Shown piece by piece: positions 27,109 to 35,510 of a stretch of DNA of 64,000 bases. The DNA is from JADJOM01 sp046327715 (lineage in GTDB: Bacteria > Gemmatimonadota > Gemmatimonadetes > Gemmatimonadales > GWC2-71-9). A program made the position numbers and the translations under genes. Location: positions 186,001 to 250,000 of the forward strand of contig JAXLXY010000002.1 in assembly GCA_046327715.1 (NCBI GenBank), given 5' to 3'. Numbering within the stretch: the stretch's first letter is position 1; each line of letters opens with the position of its first letter. A model generated the notes under the pieces. It was not told the DNA's origin and ran no database searches. It worked only from the letters and a program-made list of their open reading frames with translations.

Positions 27109-27858
27109 CCGGGCCCGGACCCGGCCGCCCACCCCCAGGCCCAGTCGCCGTGCCGCGGAGCCATCGCGCACGGCGATCTCCACTTGCCCTCCCGAGCCCA
27201 CGTAGGCCAGCAGCGCACCGGTGGGCACGTCGCCGAAGGTGGAGCGCAGCGGCCCGATCACCAGGGACTCCGCCTCGAGCACGGCATAGGGGGGCACCAC
27301 CGCGGTGGTCAGGTTGGTGACCAGGTTCCCGTACCGGTCCACGTAGATCACTTCCCCAACGACGACCTTGCCCTCATGATGAGGGAGGGCGCCGCTCACC
27401 CGGCGGGGGATGCTGGTGTAGGCCGCGCCCAGGCTGGCCAGCGGTTCGCCCTGGGCCAGCCGCGCCGCCGCGGGGGCGAAGATGTCACGGCCGTGGAAGG
27501 TGGGCGACGCCTGCGGGGCCGGGGCCAGGGTGACGGCCTGCACCGGGGCGCCGTGCATGACCGCGCTCCACAGGCCGTTGTCGGGGCCCACGAAGAAGTG
27601 ACCCCGGGTGCTGAAGGCGAGCGCGGCGCGCTGGGTGCCGACCCCCGGATCGACGACCGCGAGGTGCACGGTGCCGGCGGGAAAGCGGTGCCAGGCCCGG
27701 CCCACCACGTAGGCCGCCGCGGCGAGGTCGCCGGGAGCGATGTCGTGCGTGAGATCCACCAGCGTGGCCCCGGGGGCGAGGGAGAGCAAAACTCCCTTCA
27801 TCTCCCCGACGTAGGAGTCCACGGTCCCATAGTCGGTCAGCAGCGTGATGATGGCCAT
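27100..27858 (-). CDS. S-adenosylmethionine hydrolase (SAM hydroxide adenosyltransferase, DUF62)
   Basis: Converts SAM and water to adenosine and methionine; same fold as fluorinases. 252 residues with ITLLTDYGTVDSYVGEMKG, VDLTHDI, VHLAVVDPGVGT, FVGPDNGLWS, HGRDIFAPAAARLA and VIYVDRYGNLVTN, all family marks, and none of the fluorinase-specific insertion is evident. Start at 27858 (MAIITLL) is chosen because a TACCTT -10-like element ends exactly six bases before it; an ATG at 27864 is the alternative. Convergent overlap of nine bases with the previous gene. Confidence 0.88.
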   Translation of the reverse strand: MAIITLLTDYGTVDSYVGEMKGVLLSLAPGATLVDLTHDIAPGDLAAAAYVVGRAWHRFPAGTVHLAVVDPGVGTQRAALAFSTRGHFFVGPDNGLWSAVMHGAPVQAVTLAPAPQASPTFHGRDIFAPAAARLAQGEPLASLGAAYTSIPRRVSGALPHHEGKVVVGEVIYVDRYGNLVTNLTTAVVPPYAVLEAESLVIGPLRSTFGDVPTGALLAYVGSGGQVEIAVRDGSAARRLGLGVGGRVRARLG

Positions 27859-27864
27859 CCCCAT

Positions 27865-27870
27865 AAGGTA
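27865..27870 (-). promoter_or_regulatory. Putative -10 of leaderless SAM-hydrolase promoter
   Basis: TACCTT on the minus strand, six bases before the ATG at 27858. No -35 recognised. Confidence 0.35.
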
Positions 27871-27913
27871 GCCCGCGTCAGGCGCGGCGCCACGGCCGGC
27901 GGCCCGGAGACCC

Positions 27914-29770
27914 ATGTCCACTGAGTTCATCGCGCTCGAGGCCGCCCTCCGCGGCCGCTACCTGCTGGAACGCGAGCTGGGCCGGGGCGGCATGGGCATC
28001 GTCTTCCTGGGCCGGGACCTCGCGCTCGAGCGGCCGGTCGCCATCAAGCTGCTCCCGCCGCACCTGGCCGGGATGCCCGAGCTGCGCGAGCGCTTCCTGC
28101 AGGAGGCCCGCACGGCGGCGCGGCTGGCCCACCCGCACATCGTCCCCATCCATGCGGTCGAGGAGCACGGCGACTGCGCCTGCTTCGTGATGTCCTTCAT
28201 CCCCGGCGAGACCGTGGCCGAACGGGTGCGGGCCGAGGGTCCGCTGGCCCCGGGCACGGTCGCGCGGATGGTGCAGGAGGTGGCGTGGGCGCTGGCCTAC
28301 GCCCACCAGCAGGGGGTGGTGCACCGCGACATCAAGCCGGACAACATCCTGCTCGAGCGGGGCACCGGGCGGGCGCTGGTGATGGACTTCGGCATCGCCC
28401 GCGTGCTGGCGCAGCACCCGATCACGCCGCCGGGCGCCCACCTCGGGACGGCGCAGTACGCGAGCCCCGAGCAGGCCGCCGGCGAGCCCGCCGATGGCCG
28501 GAGCGACCTCTACTCGCTCGGGGTGACCGCCTTCTACGCCCTGACCGGCCGCCTGCCGTTCGAGGGTGAGAGCGCCGCGGCCTTCCTGGCGCAGCACCTG
28601 ACCATGCCGGCGCCACCGGTGGCGAGCCTCCGGCCCGGGGTGCCGCGTACCCTCGCGATGGCAGTGGACCGCTGCCTGGCCAAGGAACCCGCGGCCCGCT
28701 TCGCCTCGGGCGAGGCGCTCGCCACGGCGCTGAGCGCCGGCGCGGCGGTGGCGCCGCCGGTGCCGCCCACCCTGGCCCGCCTGGTGCGCGAGGTGGGGTC
28801 CTTCAGCGTGGACCTGGCGGGGTACGGCACCCTGGCCGCCGTGGTCCTGGTGGCGCAGGCCCTCACCGCCTCGAGCGACTTCCTGGGCTTCGGGCAGCTG
28901 TACACCATCGGCATCACCCTGGTGCTGCTCAGCCTCACGTCGATCAAGGGACTCTCGACCGCCCGGTACCTGCGCGACGCCGCGCGGGAGGGCTGGAGCC
29001 CGGCCGACCTCCGGGCCGCCTTCCAGGCCGACGCGCGCGAGGCCGCGGCGGTCGAGGGCATGCCACCCACCCGCACCCGCGCCACGCTGCTCTACCTGCT
29101 CGGCTTCGTGGCCTCACTCGGCGTCTGGCTCGGGCCGCGCGAGCTGCTCCTGACCCGCATCACGGGCCTGGCGGCGGTGGCGGTGGAGCTCGTGGCCATG
29201 GCCCTCCCCGTGGCACTCGGCCGCTGGATGGGGACCCGCCTCGAGGCCCCGCGCGAGGGGCGGCCGGGCTTCCTCCACCGCATCATGGCGCGGAAGGCGG
29301 AGTGGCTCCTCCGGCTGATGGGCCGGAAGCGCCGCACCAGTGCGCCGGCCCTCCCCGACGCCCGGCCCACCGAGCTGCTGCTGGGCGACCAGGCGCGCGC
29401 GCTGTTCGAGGCGCTCCCCGAGGATGACCGCCGCCGGCTGCAGCAGCTGGGCGAGGTGATCGCGCAGCTGACCGCGCAGGCCACCGCCCTGCGCGCGCGG
29501 GAGGCGGAACTCGGGACGGCGCTGGCCGCGGTCGGGGGACCGGGGCATCCGGGGCGGGAGGCGGTGCGCGACGAGTTCGAGCGGGAACGGCGGGAGGTGG
29601 CGCGCACCCTGGGCGAGGCCCTGGGCGCGCTCGATACCGTGCGGCTGGACCTGCTCCGGCTGCGTGCGGGGACCGCCACACCGGAGGGGCTGACCGGCGC
29701 GCTGGAGGTGGTGCGGCAGGTGGGCGCCGACGTCGACGCCCGCCTCGCGGCGCTGCGGGAGCTGGCCTAG
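27914..29770 (+). CDS. Membrane Ser/Thr protein kinase with four TM helices and coiled-coil tail
   Basis: 618 residues. Kinase domain at about 15-275 with glycine loop GRGGMGIVF, Lys45 in VAIKLL, HRDIKPDN, MDFGIAR and GTAQYASPEQ. Hydrophobic segments follow in two pairs (about 298-340 and 395-440). The C-terminal 150 residues, rich in Glu, Arg, Leu and Ala (for example EVIAQLTAQATALRAREAEL), look like a coiled coil. Unlike the kinase at 10155 it has no propeller domain. Convergent with mrp, ends overlapping by four bases. Substrates unknown. Confidence 0.88.
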   Translation: MSTEFIALEAALRGRYLLERELGRGGMGIVFLGRDLALERPVAIKLLPPHLAGMPELRERFLQEARTAARLAHPHIVPIHAVEEHGDCACFVMSFIPGETVAERVRAEGPLAPGTVARMVQEVAWALAYAHQQGVVHRDIKPDNILLERGTGRALVMDFGIARVLAQHPITPPGAHLGTAQYASPEQAAGEPADGRSDLYSLGVTAFYALTGRLPFEGESAAAFLAQHLTMPAPPVASLRPGVPRTLAMAVDRCLAKEPAARFASGEALATALSAGAAVAPPVPPTLARLVREVGSFSVDLAGYGTLAAVVLVAQALTASSDFLGFGQLYTIGITLVLLSLTSIKGLSTARYLRDAAREGWSPADLRAAFQADAREAAAVEGMPPTRTRATLLYLLGFVASLGVWLGPRELLLTRITGLAAVAVELVAMALPVALGRWMGTRLEAPREGRPGFLHRIMARKAEWLLRLMGRKRRTSAPALPDARPTELLLGDQARALFEALPEDDRRRLQQLGEVIAQLTAQATALRAREAELGTALAAVGGPGHPGREAVRDEFERERREVARTLGEALGALDTVRLDLLRLRAGTATPEGLTGALEVVRQVGADVDARLAALRELA

Positions 29771-30900
29771 CCCCGGAGGATGGGCAGCGGCTGCGCGCGG
29801 CGCCCCGCCAGCTCCACGACCCGGTCGGCGATGCCGAGCAGCGCCCGGGCGGCGGGGCTCGCCGGCTCCGCGGCCACGATCGGGCGGCCGCGGTCGGCGA
29901 GGTCGGCCATGCCCGGCTGCAGCGGCACCTGCCCCAGCAGCGGCACCTTGAGCTCCTCGGCCAGGCGCTGCCCGCCCCCCTCCCCGAACATCGCCAGCCG
30001 CACCCCGCTCACCGGGTCGGTCCAGGCGCCCATGTTCTCCACCACCCCCGCCACCGGCACGCTGACCTTCTCGAACATCTTCGCGCCCCGCAGCGCGTCG
30101 CCCACCGCCACCTCCTGCGGGGTGGTGACGATCACCGCCAGGGCCACCTGGCACGACTGGGCCAGCGAGAGCTGCGCGTCGCCGGTCCCGGGGGGCAGGT
30201 CCACGATGAAGTAGTCGAGCTCGCCCCAGTCGACGTCACGCAGGAACTGCTGCACCACCTTCATGATGATCGGCCCGCGCCAGATGGCGGCCGCGTCGCG
30301 GTCCACCAGGAAGCCGAGCGACATCAGCTTCACCCCGTACGCCGCCAGCGGCTGGATCCGCCCCTGGGTCACCGGCGGCTTCTCGAACACGCCGAACATC
30401 CGCGGGATGTTCGGGCCGTAGATGTCGCCGTCCATCAGCCCCACCCGGTGCCCCTGCTGGGCCAGCGCCACCGCCAGGTTCGCCGACACGGTGGACTTGC
30501 CCACGCCGCCCTTGCCCGACGACACGGCGATGATGCGGCCGAGGTTGGGGTACTCCGCGGGCGTCGGGGGCGGCGGTACCAGGCCGGCCTGTCCATGGGT
30601 CTGCCCCGGCGCGGGCTGGCCGGGCGGCGCGTGGGTGGACGGGGCGGGCCCGCCCGGGTCGACCACGCTGATCCTGAGCTCCTGCGGGTTCACGCCCTCC
30701 ACCGCGCGCACCGCGGCCCGTGCCTCGCGCACCAGCGTGGCCGGGTCGCTGCGGGCGAGCAGGAAGGTGAAGGAGACCTTGCCGTCCGGGGTGACGACGA
30801 GGTCGCGGACCATGCCGGCGGAGAGCAGGTCGTTCTCGAGCCGGGGGTTCTGGATCCGGGTCAGGGCGGCGGCTACGCGCGCGGCGAGTGCGTCGGTCAT
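29767..30900 (-). CDS. mrp: Mrp/ApbC-type P-loop ATPase, iron-sulfur carrier
   Basis: 377 residues: an N-terminal MIP18/DUF59 domain (1-80), a Pro/Gly/His linker (82-115), and a deviant-Walker P-loop domain starting GRIIAVSSGKGGVGKSTVSANLA (about 121-143), with YFIVDLPPGTGD and VIVTTPQEVAVGDA. The usual CxxC that holds the bridging cluster at the dimer interface is absent: the segment reads VENMGAWTDPVSGVRLAMFGEGGG, with no Cys. Adjacent to a NifU-like scaffold gene (zero-base gap), supporting iron-sulfur cluster trafficking. Some bacterial Mrp proteins also lack the CxxC. Confidence 0.9.
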   Translation of the reverse strand: MTDALAARVAAALTRIQNPRLENDLLSAGMVRDLVVTPDGKVSFTFLLARSDPATLVREARAAVRAVEGVNPQELRISVVDPGGPAPSTHAPPGQPAPGQTHGQAGLVPPPPTPAEYPNLGRIIAVSSGKGGVGKSTVSANLAVALAQQGHRVGLMDGDIYGPNIPRMFGVFEKPPVTQGRIQPLAAYGVKLMSLGFLVDRDAAAIWRGPIIMKVVQQFLRDVDWGELDYFIVDLPPGTGDAQLSLAQSCQVALAVIVTTPQEVAVGDALRGAKMFEKVSVPVAGVVENMGAWTDPVSGVRLAMFGEGGGQRLAEELKVPLLGQVPLQPGMADLADRGRPIVAAEPASPAARALLGIADRVVELAGRRAQPLPILRG

Positions 30901-31152
30901 CTAGATGGCCTCGACCTGGCGGACCTCCGGCACCAGCTGCCGGAGCCGGGTCTCGATGCCCTGCTTGAGCGTGATCGTGGAGGCGGAGCAGCCGTGGCAG
31001 GTGCCGCCGAGGCGCAGCAGCAGCAGGCCCTGCGATTCGTCGAAATCGACCACTTCCACGCTGCCGCGGTGCGAGGAGATGTAGGGCCGGAGGGTGTCGA
31101 GGGTGTGCTCGATCCGTTCGAGCAGGTCCGGTCCGGAGGCTGGTGTCGTCAT
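30901..31152 (-). CDS. NifU C-terminal-domain protein (Nfu-type Fe-S scaffold/carrier)
   Basis: 83 residues consisting of a single Nfu domain: LLERIEHTLDTLRPYISSHRGSVEVVDFD, then GGTCHGCSASTITLKQGIE with Cys52 and Cys55 as the cluster ligands. Delivers Fe-S clusters to apo-proteins. Its stop directly abuts the mrp start (TAGATG), indicating a two-gene Fe-S delivery unit that also follows nrnA on the same strand by 41 bases. Confidence 0.92.
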   Translation of the reverse strand: MTTPASGPDLLERIEHTLDTLRPYISSHRGSVEVVDFDESQGLLLLRLGGTCHGCSASTITLKQGIETRLRQLVPEVRQVEAI

Positions 31153-31193
31153 GGGTACGGTCCTGCGTGCTGGAGATCGGGGCGGCCGCCGGT

Positions 31194-32216
31194 TCAGCGG
31201 GACCCGTTGCCGGAAAGGTACTCACGCGCCGCGGTGAGCACCCGGGCCTGCACGGTGGCGAGGGATCCCTCCATGGAAAGCCCGGAGGCCTTGGTGTGCC
31301 CGCCCCCGCCGAAGGGCCTGGCGAAATCCGCCACGTCCACCGCGCCCACCGACCGCAGCGACACCTTGACCCGCCCCGCCGCGATCTCGCGGAAGAGCAG
31401 GGCCATGCGCACGCCGGCGATCTGCCGCGGCACTTCGACGATGCCATCGAGGTCGTCGGCGGTGGCGCCGAGGCGCTCGAGCGCGCCCGGGGGCACGGTG
31501 ACCCAGGCCAGGCCGGCGTCGGCCTCCACCACCATGGTCTGGAGGGTTTCCGCCAGCAGCCGAGCCCGGCCCTCGGGGGCATTGGCGTAGACCTCGAGGT
31601 AGATCTGCTCGGGATCGAGCCCCACCTCCAGCAGGGCCGCCGCGGTGCGGAGCGTCTCCGGCCGGGTGTTGCTGAAGCGGAACCCGCCGGTGTCGGTGAG
31701 GATCGCCACGTAAAGCGCCCGCGCGGCGGCGGGGGTGAGCGGCCAGCCGTTGGCCTGCGCCAGCTGGAAGATGAGCTCGCCGGTGGCGGAGGCCTCGGGG
31801 TCGACGTAGCGCGGCCCGTCGGGGAGGTGGCCCTGGCTCACGTGGTGATCCACGCAGGCCACCGGCACGCCGCGCTCGAGCACGGTCTGGCTCAGCATGC
31901 CGAGCCGGCCCACGTCCGAGATGTCGAGCACCAGGATGAGGTCGGCGCGGCGCAGTTCCTTGACCGCCTCGTGGCTCCGGTCCACGCCCGGCAGGTCGCG
32001 GAACAGGAAGTGGTACCGCTCCGGCGTGGGCGAGGGATTGGTCACCACCGCCGTGACGCCCCGCGCCCGGAGCAGGTGGACCAGCCCGGTCTCGCTGCCG
32101 AGGCCGTCGCCATCGGGATTCACGTGGGTGGTGATGCAGATGCGCCGGCCCGGCTGCAGGATCTCGGCAAAGCGGCGGGCGTCGGCGAGGCGGTCGGCGG
32201 ACAGGACGGGCGGCAT
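31194..32216 (-). CDS. nrnA: DHH/DHHA1 phosphoesterase (NrnA-like oligoribonuclease / pAp phosphatase)
   Basis: 340 residues. DHH domain with THVNPDGDGLGSE, VLDISDVGRLG, VDHHVSQGH and the ILTDTGGFRFSN block; C-terminal DHHA1 domain ending in GGGGHTKASG. Family enzymes degrade nanoRNA, pAp or cyclic-dinucleotide products such as pApA; the exact substrate is not decidable here. Given HD-GYP and GGDEF proteins in the window, pGpG turnover is possible but not shown. It has its own promoter (32225-32253). Confidence 0.88.
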   Translation of the reverse strand: MPPVLSADRLADARRFAEILQPGRRICITTHVNPDGDGLGSETGLVHLLRARGVTAVVTNPSPTPERYHFLFRDLPGVDRSHEAVKELRRADLILVLDISDVGRLGMLSQTVLERGVPVACVDHHVSQGHLPDGPRYVDPEASATGELIFQLAQANGWPLTPAAARALYVAILTDTGGFRFSNTRPETLRTAAALLEVGLDPEQIYLEVYANAPEGRARLLAETLQTMVVEADAGLAWVTVPPGALERLGATADDLDGIVEVPRQIAGVRMALLFREIAAGRVKVSLRSVGAVDVADFARPFGGGGHTKASGLSMEGSLATVQARVLTAAREYLSGNGSR

Positions 32217-32224
32217 GGGGCGGG

Positions 32225-32253
32225 AAGCTACAGCGGGGGTGGGGACCGGCCAA
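32225..32253 (-). promoter_or_regulatory. Promoter of nrnA
   Basis: Minus strand: TTGGCC (32248-32253), 17-base spacer, TAGCTT (32225-32230), then eight bases to the ATG, so the mRNA is leaderless or nearly so. Confidence 0.5.
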
Positions 32254-32265
32254 GGGCCGCCGGGA

Positions 32266-32287
32266 GCGCCAAGACAGGCCTTGGCGC
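32266..32287 (-). terminator. Hairpin after the APC permease gene
   Basis: Arms GCGCCAAG and CTTGGCGC (8 perfect pairs) with a six-base loop, 15 bases past the permease stop. No T-run follows on the minus strand, so efficiency is doubtful. Confidence 0.4.
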
Positions 32288-32301
32288 CCCGGGGCCGGCG
32301 G

Positions 32302-33843
32302 TTACGCCTTGTTGAGCTTGGAGTGGTGCTTGCCGTAGAGGAAGTAGATCGTCAGCCCGAGCGCCATCCAGACCGCGAGCCGGATCCAGGTGTCGGCGGG
32401 GAGGCCGTACATCATGTAGCCGCAGATCAGGATGCCCATGATCGGCACGAACGGCACCAGCGGGGTGCGGAACGGCCGGGGCAGCTCCGGCTGCACCCGC
32501 CGCAGCACGATGATGCCGCCGCAGACGATCACGAAGGCCAGCAGGGTGCCGATCGACACCAGCTCGCCGAGCAGGCCGATCGGGAAGATGCCGGCGATGA
32601 GCGCCGCCACCACGCCCGTGATGATCGTCGAGATGTAGGGGGTCTGGAACTTGGGGTGGACCTTGCCGAAGACCGGCGGCAGCAGGCCGTCCCGCGCCAT
32701 GCTGTAGAAGATGCGCGGCTGGCCCATGAGCATCACCAGCACCACCGAGGCGAGGCCGGCGATGGCGCCGATGTTCACCAGGAAGCCCAGCCACTTGAGC
32801 GACGGGCCGGCCTTCTCGATCGCCACGAACACCGGGTGCGGCACGTTGAGCTCGGTGTAGTGGGCGATGCCCGTCATCACGAGGGCCATCGCGATGTAGA
32901 GCACCGTGCAGATCGCCAGCGACCCGAGGATGCCGATCGGCAGGTCCCGCTGCGGGTTCTTGGCCTCCTGCGCCGCCGTGGACACTGCGTCGAAGCCGAT
33001 GTAGGCGAAGAAGATCACCCCGGCGCCCCGCACGATGCCCGAGAGCCCGAAGTGGCCCGACTCGCCGGTGTTGGGCGGGATGAACGGCACCCAGTTGTCG
33101 GTGTTGACGTACTTGATGCCGAAGCCGATCACCAGCAGCACGATCGCGACCTTCACGTACACGATGATGTTGTTGAACCGGGCCGATTCCTTGATGCCCA
33201 CCACCAGGAGCGAGGTGATCAGCAGGATCAGCACCATCGCCGGCACGTTCAGGATGCCGTTGACCAGGGTGTAGCCCTGGGCCACGCAGTCGGCCACCGG
33301 GATGGCGGTCCGGGTCACGGCATTCACCGCGACCGCGCCGCTCGAGGGATCGGTGCAGATCTGCGCCGGCACCAGGGTGTGCGTCCCGACCACGCTGAAG
33401 GGCGCGCCGGTGAGCGCCGGCGGCAGCTTGATGCCCAGTTCCGCCATGAAGGCGGTGAAGTACCCCGACCAGCCCACCGCCACGGTGGAGGCGGCGAAGA
33501 GGTACTCGAGGATCAGGTCCCAGCCGATGATCCACGCCACCAGCTCACCCAGCGTGGCGTAGCCGTAGGTGTAGGCGCTGCCCGCGATCGGGATCATGGA
33601 GGCAAACTCGGCGTAGCACAGCCCCGCGAACAGGCAGCCGAGGCCGGCCAGCACGAACGACAGCACGATCGCCGGGCCCGCGTACTGCGCGGCGGCCGTG
33701 CCGGTCAGGACGAAGATGCCCGCGCCGATGATCGCGCCGATCCCGAGGAGGACCAGGTTGGAGGCGGTGAGGGCCCGCTTGAGCCCGCCTTCGCCTTCCT
33801 CGGGCATCAGCTCCGAGAGGGACTTGGTGCGGAACAGGGACAT
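32302..33843 (-). CDS. APC-superfamily amino acid permease (cationic amino acid transporter type)
   Basis: 513-residue inner-membrane transporter with about 12-14 hydrophobic segments. The first helix carries LLGIGAIIGAGIFVLTGTAA, the unwound substrate-binding motif of APC carriers; other family marks are CYAEFASMIPIAGSAYTY and FFAYIGFDAVSTAAQEAKNPQRDLPIGI. An extracytoplasmic loop of about 60 residues near 165-215 includes two Cys. Resembles YfnA/CAT transporters; the amino acid is unknown. It lies 130 bases downstream of guaB, with a hairpin between, so read-through from guaB would be limited. Confidence 0.88.
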   Translation of the reverse strand: MSLFRTKSLSELMPEEGEGGLKRALTASNLVLLGIGAIIGAGIFVLTGTAAAQYAGPAIVLSFVLAGLGCLFAGLCYAEFASMIPIAGSAYTYGYATLGELVAWIIGWDLILEYLFAASTVAVGWSGYFTAFMAELGIKLPPALTGAPFSVVGTHTLVPAQICTDPSSGAVAVNAVTRTAIPVADCVAQGYTLVNGILNVPAMVLILLITSLLVVGIKESARFNNIIVYVKVAIVLLVIGFGIKYVNTDNWVPFIPPNTGESGHFGLSGIVRGAGVIFFAYIGFDAVSTAAQEAKNPQRDLPIGILGSLAICTVLYIAMALVMTGIAHYTELNVPHPVFVAIEKAGPSLKWLGFLVNIGAIAGLASVVLVMLMGQPRIFYSMARDGLLPPVFGKVHPKFQTPYISTIITGVVAALIAGIFPIGLLGELVSIGTLLAFVIVCGGIIVLRRVQPELPRPFRTPLVPFVPIMGILICGYMMYGLPADTWIRLAVWMALGLTIYFLYGKHHSKLNKA

Positions 33844-33928
33844 GAACGGCTCCCGGGGGAGAGAGACTGTGAGGGAATGACGACCGGCGCTTCAGGGACA
33901 GCGGGTCCTGCGTGCGACACACAAGGGC

Positions 33929-33955
33929 CCGGCGCGGCCGCGGGGGCCGCGCCGG
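33929..33955 (-). terminator. GC-rich hairpin downstream of guaB
   Basis: Perfect 11-base-pair stem (CCGGCGCGGCC / GGCCGCGCCGG) with a five-base loop, 18 bases after the guaB stop. The only following T-rich stretch is weak (CCCTTGTGTG on the minus strand). Likely a terminator or mRNA-stabilising structure. Confidence 0.5.
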
Positions 33956-33973
33956 CGGGGAAGCTGCCCGGCC

Positions 33974-35431
33974 CTAGACGTTGTAGTTCGGCGCTTCCCG
34001 GGTGATGGTGACGTCGTGCGGGTGCGACTCGCGGAGGCCGGCGCTGGTGATCTGCACCAGCTCCACCTCCTGCCGCAGCTGGTCCACGGTGGCCACGCCG
34101 CAGTACCCCATCCCGCTCCGCAGCCCGCCCACCATCTGGAACAGCACGTCACCGACCGGCCCCTTGTAGGGGACGCGCCCCTCGATCCCTTCCGGCACCA
34201 TCTTGGAGGTGCTCAGTTCCCCCTCCTGGAAGTACCGGTCGGCGGAACCTTCCTGCATGGCGGCCAGGCTGCCCATGCCGCGGATGGACTTGAAGCGGCG
34301 CCCCTCGGCCAGGATCGACTCGCCCGGGCTCTCGTCGGTGCCCGCCAGCATCGATCCCATCATCACCGAGCTGGCCCCGGACGCCAGCGCCTTGACCACG
34401 TCGCCGGAGTACTTGATCCCGCCGTCGGCGATGATCGGGATGTCGCCGCCGCCGCGCACCGCGTCCATGATGGCCGTGACCTGCGGCACCCCCACGCCCG
34501 TCACCACCCGGGTGGTGCAGATGCTGCCCGGCCCCACGCCCACCTTCACGGCGTCGACCCCGATGCGCACCAGTTCCCGGGTGCCGGCCTCGGTGGCCAC
34601 GTTGCCCGCCACCAGCTGCACGTCGGGGAAGGCGTCCCGCAGGAGCTTCACCGTCTGCAGCACCCCGTCGCTGTGCCCGTGCGCCGAGTCGATGATCAGT
34701 GCGTCGGCCCCGGCGTCGATGAGGGCGCGGGCCCGGGTCTTCGCCTCGGGGGTCCCACCCACCGCCGCCGCCACCCGCAGGCGGCCGTGCTGGTCCTTGT
34801 TGGCGTCGGGGAACTGCTTGCGCTTGAAGATGTCCTTGACCGTGATCAGGCCCTTGAGCCGCCCTTCGGCGTCGACCACCGGCAGCTTCTCGATGCGGTG
34901 CCGGGCCAGGATCCGCTCGGCCTCGTCGAGCCCCGTGCCCACCGGCGCCGTCACCAGCCGCTCCTTGGTCATCACTTCGCGGATCGGCTGCTCCAGGTTT
35001 CGCTCGAACTGCAGGTCGCGGTTGGTGATGATCCCGACCAGCATCCCGGCCCCGTCCACGATCGGAACGCCCGAGATCCGGAACCGCGCCATCACCGCCG
35101 CCGCTTCCCGCAGCGGGCGATCCGGCGAGAGCGTGATCGGGTCGCGGATCATGCCGCTCTCGCTCCGCTTGACCCGGTCCACCTCGGCCGCCTGCTTCTC
35201 CACCGACATGTTCTTGTGGATCACCCCGATCCCGCCCGCGCGGGCCATCGCGATGGCCATCGCGGCCTCGGTCACGGTGTCCATCGCGGCCGACACCAGC
35301 GGGATGTTGAGCGGGATGGCGCGGGTCAGCCGGCTCTGGACGCTGACCTGGCGGGGATGCACGGTGGAGTGGCGCGGGACGAGCAGCACATCGTCGAAGG
35401 TGAGCGCCAGGCCGGGACGGATGGCGCTCAT
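33974..35431 (-). CDS. guaB: IMP dehydrogenase
   Basis: NAD-dependent oxidation of IMP to XMP, the committed step to GMP. 485 residues: TIM-barrel start LTFDDVLLVPR, a pair of CBS domains at about 95-210 (MTKERLVTAPVGTG and KLPVVDAEGRLKGLITVKDI), the active-site loop VGVGPGSICTTRVVTGVG with the catalytic Cys, ADGGIKYSGD, MGSMLAGTDESPGE, and the flap containing EGIEGRVPYKG. Full length and intact. It has its own promoter and sits between two APC permease genes on the same strand. Confidence 0.97.
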   Translation of the reverse strand: MSAIRPGLALTFDDVLLVPRHSTVHPRQVSVQSRLTRAIPLNIPLVSAAMDTVTEAAMAIAMARAGGIGVIHKNMSVEKQAAEVDRVKRSESGMIRDPITLSPDRPLREAAAVMARFRISGVPIVDGAGMLVGIITNRDLQFERNLEQPIREVMTKERLVTAPVGTGLDEAERILARHRIEKLPVVDAEGRLKGLITVKDIFKRKQFPDANKDQHGRLRVAAAVGGTPEAKTRARALIDAGADALIIDSAHGHSDGVLQTVKLLRDAFPDVQLVAGNVATEAGTRELVRIGVDAVKVGVGPGSICTTRVVTGVGVPQVTAIMDAVRGGGDIPIIADGGIKYSGDVVKALASGASSVMMGSMLAGTDESPGESILAEGRRFKSIRGMGSLAAMQEGSADRYFQEGELSTSKMVPEGIEGRVPYKGPVGDVLFQMVGGLRSGMGYCGVATVDQLRQEVELVQITSAGLRESHPHDVTITREAPNYNV

Positions 35432-35471
35432 GCCGCGGCCACTCGGAATGTGTTCGGGTGTTCCATCCTTA

Positions 35472-35501
35472 AAGTTACGGCGCCCGGCGGAGGGGGCGCA
35501 A
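35472..35501 (-). promoter_or_regulatory. Promoter of guaB
   Basis: Minus strand: TTGCGC (35496-35501), 18-base spacer, TAACTT (35472-35477), about 40 bases before the ATG. The 10-base palindrome TGACCGGTCA (35504-35513) lies just upstream and overlaps the permease stop; it may be chance. Confidence 0.45.
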
Positions 35502-35510
35502 GGTGACCGG

